Below are positions 58,249 to 64,000 of a stretch of 64,000 bases of DNA, piece after piece. Source of the stretch: Phyllobacterium chamaecytisi. GTDB taxonomy: Bacteria > Pseudomonadota > Alphaproteobacteria > Rhizobiales > Rhizobiaceae. Positions within the stretch are counted from its first letter, which is position 1; every line of letters starts with the position of its first letter. A model generated the notes under the pieces. That model was not told the DNA's origin, did not search any database, and saw only the letters and a program-made list of their open reading frames with translations. The translations under genes and the position numbers were made by a program. The stretch lies in assembly GCF_020164455.1 (NCBI RefSeq), contig NZ_JAIQWW010000006.1:1-64000 (forward strand), given 5' to 3'.

Positions 58249-58701
58249 ATGATTATCAAAGAGATGACGCAGCAGGAAATCCGGGAATTGCTCGAAAGAG
58301 CGACGATCGGCAGGTTGGCGTGTGCAAAGGACGATCGACCTTACATCGTGCCGCTGACTTTCGCTTATCATTCCGTGTTTCTCTATTCATTCACGACCGC
58401 CGGGCAGAAAGTCGACTTCATGCGCGCAAATCCGCATGTCTGCGTTGAATTCGATGAGATATCCGCGACGAACAATTGGCAGAGTGTCATTGTGACGGGC
58501 AAGTTCGAGGAACTTACGAAGGAACCCGATCATATCGACGGCAGAAACACAGCCCATGCGCTTTTGAACAAGAGCGCCGAATGGTGGCAGCCTGCTTATG
58601 TGAAGACCGTCATTCGAGACCATGAACGGGCCCTGGAGCCGGTTTACTTCCGTATTTCGATACTGGAAACCACCGGGCACAAGGCTGTCAAAAGCGAATA
58701 G
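58249..58701 (+). CDS. Pyridoxamine 5'-phosphate oxidase-like flavin-binding protein
   Basis: A 150-residue protein of the split-barrel PNPOx-like fold. TIGRLACAKDDRPYIVPLTFAY and GQKVDFMRANPHVCVEFDEI are the usual FMN/heme-binding core segments. Such proteins bind flavin or F420 and have varied roles. It lies downstream of the small basic protein on the same strand. Confidence 0.82.
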   Translation: MIIKEMTQQEIRELLERATIGRLACAKDDRPYIVPLTFAYHSVFLYSFTTAGQKVDFMRANPHVCVEFDEISATNNWQSVIVTGKFEELTKEPDHIDGRNTAHALLNKSAEWWQPAYVKTVIRDHERALEPVYFRISILETTGHKAVKSE

Positions 58702-58732
58702 GCCTGTGTAACCAGCAATAAAGTTTATTCAG

Positions 58733-59905
58733 TCAGGCAATAGACAGTTGCTGCTTGTTTGGCGACCCTGCCAGCCGCATGACAACCAGCCCCATGAGCG
58801 GGAATATACCGCCGATCCAGCCGAGATATTCGAGGCCGATATTGGCAATGACCAGCCCGCCGATCATCGAACCGAGTGCAACGCCGAGATAAAGCGCCGA
58901 GTAGTTGAGCGACAAAGCCAATGGCGCGCTTTCTGGTGCGATGGCCAGAACCCGGCTCGCCTGCGCTGGCGGGAACATCCAGGCGATGACACCCCAGATC
59001 ACCATGATTGCGATGAGAGCCGGACCGGCAATATTGTCAGGCAATTGCATGATCCAGCTCACGGCCATCAGCACGATGGCGTTGAGCACAGATGCCGTGA
59101 TGACAGTTTTCTTCGCTCCGAGACGATCCGAGAGCTGACCCCCAAGGATATTTCCAAGAGCAGCACCGATCCCGAACGTCAGCAATACGACTGGCATCAT
59201 TGAATGGCTGAGTCCGACGCCTTCGACGGCGATAGCCGCTACATACGTGTAAACCGCGAATGCGCCGGTCATGTAAAGCAGCATCGTCAAGAGCGCCGGC
59301 GCTAACCCAGGATGACGAATGACGCCAAGGCGTTGCGCCAGGGTCAATCGATCTGCATAGAGTCCGCGCGGCACAAGGAACCAGACGATCAGGGTGGCCA
59401 ACGCTCCTATCGAAGCGATGAAGAAATAGGTACCGCGCCACCCTGCCAGGTCGCTGATGAAGGCGCCAAGCGGTGCGCCAAAGGCAACTGCCAGCGTCGT
59501 GCCACCGACAATTGCAGCGATGGCACGCGCACGGTGATGTGGTTCAGAAATGGCGACTGCCGTCGCCTGAGCCGTGGCTGCATAAAGCCCCGCCATTACA
59601 GCGATCAACACACGCGCGGCCATAAGGAGGAGATATGTCGGTGAAACGGCCGCAAGAATTGCGCCTGCCACAAATATGAGAGCGCTGCCTGTCAGGACGT
59701 TACGCCTCTCGAATGCACCTGTGAGTGCAGCAGCGATCGGGGCGCCGATTGCATAAGCCAAGGCATAGGTCACGACGAGGTAGCCGGCCTGCACCAAGGT
59801 TACGCCCGTGTCTCCGGCGATTTGCGGCAGGAGGCTGGCGACAACGAAACCCTCAATGCCGATTGCAAATGTGCCAAGCGCCAATCCGACGAGACGAATA
59901 TCCAT
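58733..59905 (-). CDS. MFS transporter (DHA1 family)
   Basis: A 390-residue transporter with twelve predicted membrane helices. The motif after helix 2 is degenerate, while GGTTLAVAFGAPLGAFISDLAGW (helix 5, motif C-like) is typical of drug:proton antiporters. It is divergent from an ArsR-type regulator, and its start lies 15 bp from a GTTCAA-N6-TTGAAC palindrome, so repression by that regulator is very likely. The substrate is unknown. Confidence 0.88.
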   Translation of the reverse strand: MDIRLVGLALGTFAIGIEGFVVASLLPQIAGDTGVTLVQAGYLVVTYALAYAIGAPIAAALTGAFERRNVLTGSALIFVAGAILAAVSPTYLLLMAARVLIAVMAGLYAATAQATAVAISEPHHRARAIAAIVGGTTLAVAFGAPLGAFISDLAGWRGTYFFIASIGALATLIVWFLVPRGLYADRLTLAQRLGVIRHPGLAPALLTMLLYMTGAFAVYTYVAAIAVEGVGLSHSMMPVVLLTFGIGAALGNILGGQLSDRLGAKKTVITASVLNAIVLMAVSWIMQLPDNIAGPALIAIMVIWGVIAWMFPPAQASRVLAIAPESAPLALSLNYSALYLGVALGSMIGGLVIANIGLEYLGWIGGIFPLMGLVVMRLAGSPNKQQLSIA

Positions 59906-59919
59906 GGGAGCACCTTAAT

Positions 59920-59937
59920 GTTCAATGATCCTTGAAC
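59920..59937. promoter_or_regulatory. Operator 1, GTTCAA-N6-TTGAAC
   Basis: A perfect 6-bp inverted repeat with a 6-bp spacer, 15 bp upstream of the MFS start. A second copy lies 53 bp away (centre to centre). Confidence 0.7.
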
Positions 59938-59959
59938 TAATGAACCCACTCTCTCCGAG

Positions 59960-59965
59960 TGTCAA
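59960..59965 (-). promoter_or_regulatory. Consensus -35 element of the MFS promoter
   Basis: TTGACA on the minus strand lies between the two palindromes. The -10 (CATTAG near 59937-59942) is poor and borders operator 1. Confidence 0.4.
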
Positions 59966-59972
59966 GAATAAA

Positions 59973-59990
59973 GTTCAACAAATATTGAAC
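59973..59990. promoter_or_regulatory. Operator 2, GTTCAA-N6-TTGAAC
   Basis: Identical half-sites and spacing to operator 1, located 37 bp upstream of the ArsR-family start codon and upstream of the MFS -35 element. Confidence 0.7.
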
Positions 59991-60027
59991 ATTGAAATCT
60001 CTCCTGACAATTGCTATTAAAACTCCC

Positions 60028-60396
60028 ATGACCGATTATCTCCCGCACCCGCCCGTCGAGTACATCGCGCTGCCTGCCGTCTTGACCGCACTTGGCGATG
60101 AAACGCGCCTTGCGATCATCGCCATTCTCGCCCGTAACGGCGAACGGGCAATGACTTGCGGCCAGTTTCTGCAGTTCGGCTCAAAGACCGCAATCAGCTA
60201 TCACGTAGCAAAGTTGCGTGAGGCCGGTATCATCCACGTTCGGCCCGAAGGTACCAAACGGCTACTGACACTTCGACGCAGCGATCTGGAAAGCCGGTTT
60301 CCTGGTTTCCTCGACACGGTGATCGCCTCTACTGCAGCAACACTGCCGTACAACAGCCCTGACATGCCGGAAGCGGCTCAATTTGCGGGAGAATAG
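60028..60396 (+). CDS. ArsR-family transcriptional regulator
   Basis: A 122-residue winged-helix repressor: VLTALGDETRLAIIAILA, then recognition helix SKTAISYHVAKLREAGIIHV, then the wing. The usual metal motif of ArsR (ELCVCDL) is absent; one Cys occurs in AMTCGQF. So it may sense an organic or redox signal. ATG 60028 is favoured over TTG 59992, which abuts operator 2. A cupin gene follows after 2 bp. Confidence 0.87.
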   Translation: MTDYLPHPPVEYIALPAVLTALGDETRLAIIAILARNGERAMTCGQFLQFGSKTAISYHVAKLREAGIIHVRPEGTKRLLTLRRSDLESRFPGFLDTVIASTAATLPYNSPDMPEAAQFAGE

Positions 60397-60398
60397 AA

Positions 60399-60800
60399 AT
60401 GGACATCAAGCCATCCGGATCGGTCCCGACGCGCCGCGCTTCATCCGACTGGTTCTCCGGCACCGTCTGGGTAGAGCCGATTATCGATGCAGGCGCACCG
60501 GCACGACTGCAAGCAGCTGTTGTACGCTTTGAGCCTGGTGCGAGAACCGCATGGCACACGCATCCTCTCGGTCAGACACTGCACGTAACGTCCGGATCGG
60601 GTTTAGCGCAGGTTTGGGGTGGGCCGATACAAAAGATCAAGGTCGGTGATACGGTATGGATTCCGCCTGGTGAAAAACACTGGCACGGCGCTGGTCCCGA
60701 AAATTTCATGGTCCACATCGCAATGCAGGAAGCCTTGGACGGTAAAACCGTCGAATGGCTGGAAAAGGTCTCCGATACGCAATATTCCGGCCAGGATTAA
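60399..60800 (+). CDS. Cupin-domain protein
   Basis: A 133-residue single cupin barrel. The metal motif 1 is TAWHTHPLGQTLHVTSGSG and motif 2 is WIPPGEKHWHG, giving the expected His/Gln/His ligands. The sequence resembles small cupins related to manganese-dependent hydroxynitrile lyases, from memory; actual activity is unknown. It starts 2 bp after the ArsR-type gene and shares its operators. Confidence 0.87.
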   Translation: MDIKPSGSVPTRRASSDWFSGTVWVEPIIDAGAPARLQAAVVRFEPGARTAWHTHPLGQTLHVTSGSGLAQVWGGPIQKIKVGDTVWIPPGEKHWHGAGPENFMVHIAMQEALDGKTVEWLEKVSDTQYSGQD

Positions 60801-60842
60801 TCTGGTAGTATAATATCTGCAGTGCATGTGAAAGGAACCACC

Positions 60843-61031
60843 ATGGCGTTCGAAGACATCAAGGCCCGGATCGCGCTTCTGGTCGAAGAGATGGTACGAC
60901 GGCCAACGGATGCTCATGAAATTCACGAGACACTGCGCGAACACCTCAACGAGTTGAAGGCCATGGGCATGCCGCTGCCCGATGACCTTGTTGCGCTTGA
61001 GAAGCGCTTGGAAACAGACTTCGACTCTTGA
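60843..61031 (+). CDS. Small conserved protein (62 aa)
   Basis: A 62-residue, helical, acidic protein (MAFEDIKARIALLVEEMVRR at the start). AAGGA lies 6 bases before the ATG. It follows the cupin gene by 42 bp and may belong to the same transcript. Function unknown. Confidence 0.65.
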   Translation: MAFEDIKARIALLVEEMVRRPTDAHEIHETLREHLNELKAMGMPLPDDLVALEKRLETDFDS

Positions 61032-61039
61032 ACATCGCA

Positions 61040-61279
61040 CTATAAAAAGCGCTTGGGATGGTCTCTGAGCAGATTGCTCAGATCGTCGTGGTCTGTTCGT
61101 TGGCCTCTTATGGCCCGGCCATCGTATAGACCGATGTCCCTGAGCATATGATCGGAAAAATCCTCGGTATCCATATTGGCAGGCTGACTTTCGTCGTTGT
61201 CGGGCTTCCATGGATTTGCAATTCGACTCCACCATGAAGCGTGGCTTGATAAGCGCGATGTGCATGCTACAGGGTTCAT
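61040..61279 (-). CDS. DUF1127-like small protein
   Basis: A 79-residue protein. ASWWSRIANPW and DHMLRDIGLYDGRAIRG resemble the C-terminal pattern of DUF1127 (YjiS-like) proteins, which in alphaproteobacteria can affect phosphate and carbon metabolism or RNA turnover. ATG 61279 is chosen over the longer open frame. It is divergent from the LysR gene. Confidence 0.6.
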   Translation of the reverse strand: MNPVACTSRLSSHASWWSRIANPWKPDNDESQPANMDTEDFSDHMLRDIGLYDGRAIRGQRTDHDDLSNLLRDHPKRFL

Positions 61280-61397
61280 AACTTGGACTCCAAATGTTGT
61301 GACGTGTTGCGTCCCCGTTGTAGATGCGCCCTTCTGCGCTTGTTTTCCAACAAAACGCCGAGTAGCATGCATAAGGACAGCTTATGCGAGACTATTG

Positions 61398-62279
61398 ATG
61401 AATCTGCCTCCCCTAGCCGCTATTCGCGTCTTTGAAGCTGCCGCGCGTCACGGCAGTTTTACCAATGCTGCGGAAGAACTCGGAATGACGCAGGCAGCAG
61501 TGAGCTACCAGATCAAGCTCCTGGAAGAGAGAATCGGGGCAGCGCTTTTCCTGCGCCGGCCACGCCAGGTTATCCTGACGGAAGTCGGAGCGCGGCTTGC
61601 GCCGGTAATCAGCGAGGCGTTTGACATGATGCGTGCGGCAATTGCCGCGACCCGTGAAAACGCCGATGGTATTCTTACGATCACAACCATTCCGACATTT
61701 GCAGCAAACTGGCTTGTGCCACGGCTGGGTTCATTCCAGTTGGCGCATCCATCCCTAGCGGTCCGGTTGCAGGCAACACGTGAGATAATCGATTTTGCCC
61801 GCCAGGACGCTGATATCGGCATACGCTCGGGCGGCGGACGTTGGCCCGGCATGGTTTCCCACAAGATTTTTGGGGCCGACTTCGCACCCATGCTCAGCCC
61901 TGCGCTTGCAGCAACGATTGGCGGTGTAAAAACACCTGCGGACCTTCTGAAGTTGCCGATCGTAGATCCGAGCGATCCATGGTGGAAAATATGGTTTGCA
62001 GCGGCGGGAGTGGCAGAACCCGATCTACGCGGTAATCCGCTCAGCCGGTTCGGCGATCAGCACCTGGAGGGAAAAGCGGTGATCGCGGGTCAAGGTGTCG
62101 GCATTCTCACACCGGTCTTTTATGAGACGGAGTTGAAACAAGGCCAACTTATCCAGCCATTCGATATTGTCGGCAATGACGATCATTTCTATTGGCTGGT
62201 TTATCCCGAAGCGCGGCGAAATGTGCCAAAGATCCGGGCGTTTCGCGACTGGTTGCTGGAACAGTTGGCGGATCAATAA
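61398..62279 (+). CDS. LysR-family transcriptional regulator (GcvA-like)
   Basis: A 293-residue LysR-type regulator. The helix-turn-helix is GSFTNAAEELGMTQAAVSYQ at about residues 20-40, followed by the effector domain (IGIRSGGGRWPGMVSHKIF). PPLAAIRVFEAAARHGSF at the start is typical of the GcvA group. No obvious target operon is adjacent. Confidence 0.9.
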   Translation: MNLPPLAAIRVFEAAARHGSFTNAAEELGMTQAAVSYQIKLLEERIGAALFLRRPRQVILTEVGARLAPVISEAFDMMRAAIAATRENADGILTITTIPTFAANWLVPRLGSFQLAHPSLAVRLQATREIIDFARQDADIGIRSGGGRWPGMVSHKIFGADFAPMLSPALAATIGGVKTPADLLKLPIVDPSDPWWKIWFAAAGVAEPDLRGNPLSRFGDQHLEGKAVIAGQGVGILTPVFYETELKQGQLIQPFDIVGNDDHFYWLVYPEARRNVPKIRAFRDWLLEQLADQ

Positions 62280-62308
62280 AAACCGGGCGGAACAAAATAT
62301 TCCGCCCG
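62278..62308 (-). terminator. Terminator of the 53-aa membrane protein gene
   Basis: On the minus strand CGGGCGGAA/TTCCGCCCG arms (9 bp, perfect) enclose a 7-base loop and lead into GTTTTT. It overlaps the end of the convergent LysR gene. Confidence 0.75.
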
Positions 62309-62317
62309 TTGGATTGC

Positions 62318-62479
62318 TTAAAAAACGGCGAGATAGCGCAGCAATGAAATAATACCGATCACCACGACGATGACCCGCACGATCTGTTTTGCACGGGCAT
62401 CCAAAGGCAGCATCTGGACAAGATAAAGAACAAGAAAGATCACCAGAACGGTGATCAAAAGACTGATCAGTATGGACAT
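62318..62479 (-). CDS. Small two-helix membrane protein (Thivi_2564-like)
   Basis: A 53-residue protein with two membrane helices: MSILISLLITVLVIFLVLYL, a short LPLDARAK turn and a second helix ending LLRYLAVF. It resembles the Thivi_2564 family, from memory. CAGGAAG lies 6 bases before ATG 62479. It has its own terminator. Confidence 0.7.
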   Translation of the reverse strand: MSILISLLITVLVIFLVLYLVQMLPLDARAKQIVRVIVVVIGIISLLRYLAVF

Positions 62480-62654
62480 TTCAAACTTCCTGTTTTCGGG
62501 ATCAAGGCGAGTGTAGCTCAATACAACTCACAGTTGGGTGATTTGGTTCCCCTGAGCAGAAGTTGAAACCTTGCATTTCCTGCAACCTTTCATTGTCTGC
62601 TTGGATATCTGCTGCTAGGTTCCAGCGCACTCCCGCCTCACCAGGATATCTCCG

Positions 62655-63068
62655 ATGCGCTCATTGTTTCACCTTGCCTATCACGTCACTGATCTCGATG
62701 ATGCGAGGCGCTTTTACGGTGGAGTTCTCGGATGTGAAGAAGGCCGCAGTACCGACACCTGGGTGGATTTTGACTTCTTTGGCCATCAGATTTCATTGCA
62801 TCTGGGCAAGCCTTTCGAAACAACAAATACCGGCAAGGTCGGCGACCACATGGTGCCAATGCCGCATCTCGGGGTAGTGCTGCCGCTGGATGACTGGAAT
62901 GCCCTGGCTGACAGGCTGAAACAGGCGGACGTCGATTTTGTCATGCCGCCGGTTGTGCGATTCAAGGGTGAGCCCGGCGAGCAGTGGACGATGTTCTTCC
63001 GCGACCCCTCAGGCAATCCGATCGAGGTCAAGGGTTTTGCCGATTTCGCCAGCGTCTACGCGAAATAA
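62655..63068 (+). CDS. VOC-family (glyoxalase-like) protein
   Basis: A 137-residue vicinal-oxygen-chelate protein. FHLAYHVTDLDDARRFYGGV at the N-terminus and TMFFRDPSGNPIEVKGFA at the C-terminus are the paired beta-alpha-beta modules with His/Glu metal ligands. The specific reaction is unknown. Confidence 0.88.
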   Translation: MRSLFHLAYHVTDLDDARRFYGGVLGCEEGRSTDTWVDFDFFGHQISLHLGKPFETTNTGKVGDHMVPMPHLGVVLPLDDWNALADRLKQADVDFVMPPVVRFKGEPGEQWTMFFRDPSGNPIEVKGFADFASVYAK

Positions 63069-63080
63069 CGCCCGTTCATC

Positions 63081-63953
63081 GTGGAAGTACAGCAGTCCAA
63101 CCTGAAAGCAGCGTTCTGGATGACCGGTTCGCTCACCGCCATCCTGCTCATGGCGATTTCCGGCCGCGAAGCCTCGAGGGAGCTCAACGTTTTCCAGATC
63201 ATGGAAATGCGCTCGGTCATCGGACTTGCGATGCTCTATCCCTTGATACGCTCATCGGGTGGTTTCAGGGCTATGAAGACCGCGCGTATCTGGCAGCACC
63301 TCGGACGAAACACAGCGCATTATGCCGGGCAGTTTGCCTGGTTGCAGGCCCTGTCGATGATCCCGCTTGCACAGGTCATCGCCATTGAATTCACGACGCC
63401 GGCCTGGACAGCGGTAATGGCTGTGGCCTTTCTTGGCGAGCGATTGAACATCTGGCGGATCCTGACGATTGCCCTCGGTATCATCGGCGTCATCATCATC
63501 GTCCGGCCTGGCATAGGCACAGTGGAGGTGGGTCAGCTCATCGTGCTCGGTGCTGCCCTCACCTTCGGCATATCGTTCACGATGGTCAAATCGTTGACCC
63601 GAACGGACAGCGTCGTGAAGATCATTTTCTGGATGTTGATCATCCAGTCGGCGATAGGCCTTCTGCCCGCCATCTATGTCTGGCACTGGCCTTCATTTCA
63701 TATCATGCCTTGGGTGGTGATCATTGCTTTCACCGGCACGTTTTCGCATTTTTGCATGGCGAAGGCCTTGCAGTACGCCGATGCGACCGTAGTCATTCCC
63801 ATGGACTTCTTGCGCGTGCCGCTGACGGCTGTGCTCGGCTGGCTGATCTATTCCGAACGGATTGATGTTTTCACCGCTCTTGGTGCGGCGCTTATCCTTT
63901 CGGGCAATCTCCTTAATCTCAAAAATCGCACCCCTGCGCCAATAGGGGCGTAA
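63081..63953 (+). CDS. EamA/DMT-family transporter
   Basis: A 290-residue transporter with ten predicted membrane helices forming two EamA repeats. VIAIEFTTPAWTAVMAVAFL ends the first repeat and VVIPMDFLRVPLTAVLGWL the second. The start is GTG 63081, 12 bp after the VOC gene, so the two may be co-transcribed. The substrate is not predictable. Confidence 0.88.
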   Translation: MEVQQSNLKAAFWMTGSLTAILLMAISGREASRELNVFQIMEMRSVIGLAMLYPLIRSSGGFRAMKTARIWQHLGRNTAHYAGQFAWLQALSMIPLAQVIAIEFTTPAWTAVMAVAFLGERLNIWRILTIALGIIGVIIIVRPGIGTVEVGQLIVLGAALTFGISFTMVKSLTRTDSVVKIIFWMLIIQSAIGLLPAIYVWHWPSFHIMPWVVIIAFTGTFSHFCMAKALQYADATVVIPMDFLRVPLTAVLGWLIYSERIDVFTALGAALILSGNLLNLKNRTPAPIGA

Positions 63954-64000
63954 TTTCCCGCAAATTCTTTCGTCTTACCCGTTACTATAGGCAATAGGAC

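Noticed and set aside
1-64000. CRISPR arrays, insertion sequences, prophage or rRNA genes
   Set aside because: No regularly spaced repeats, transposase, integrase, phage structural genes or rRNA sequences were recognised.

Overview
The window looks like chromosomal DNA of an alphaproteobacterium of the order Hyphomicrobiales (Rhizobiales), close to Phyllobacterium, Brucella/Ochrobactrum or Mesorhizobium. The basis is the gene order, which matches what I remember of that order: tsaB-rimI-plsC/olsA-miaB-phoH-ybeY-corC-lnt-XRE regulator-metK-trmB on one strand, def-fmt-truA next to dapE/dapD, and rpmH-rnpA-yidC-engB-argB. This was read by eye; no database search was run. I see no insertion sequence, prophage, integrase, CRISPR array or rRNA operon. 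The only tRNA found is tRNA-Arg(CCG).

Layout. Positions 1-12300 are a long minus-strand housekeeping block: a TctC-type binding protein at the edge, then trmB, metK, a PhrR-like regulator, lnt, corC, ybeY, phoH, miaB, an acyltransferase, rimI, tsaB and a secreted protein. Positions 12300-31000 hold malate synthase G, an orphan hydantoinase A-like protein, a CDF transporter, rmuC, def-fmt-truA, the lysine genes dapE and dapD, a PanE-like reductase, a LOG-family protein, a nucleotidase, a diguanylate cyclase, phenylalanine hydroxylase with a divergent Lrp regulator, and argB. Between argB and engB sits a plus-strand cassette: ECF sigma factor, RskA-type anti-sigma factor and fasciclin protein. 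Then come engB, yidC, rnpA and rpmH, a histidine kinase with a cardiolipin synthase, and an endonuclease/phosphatase-family protein.

From about 41000 the content is more accessory. It includes a four-gene lysine/pipecolate catabolic set (amaA-like oxidase, LysR, hglS, amaB), a Tat-exported superoxide dismutase, a plant-type SABATH methyltransferase, a TerB/DUF533 protein, a MarR-GNAT operon, the tRNA, a FecR-domain protein with a His/Asp-rich tail facing a CHASE2 adenylate cyclase, and a fatty acid desaturase. Next are several small proteins and an MFS pump divergent from an ArsR-cupin pair. The window ends with a second LysR regulator, a VOC protein and an EamA transporter.

Regulatory structures read directly from the bases are among the more notable items: two identical GTTCAA-N6-TTGAAC palindromes 53 bp apart between the MFS and ArsR genes; a palindrome on the -10 element of the MarR gene; a hairpin that would pair the phhA Shine-Dalgarno with a perfect complement; a near-consensus rpmH promoter; and several hairpin terminators. 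UUG start codons with well-placed Shine-Dalgarno sequences recur (phoH, LOG protein, MarR).
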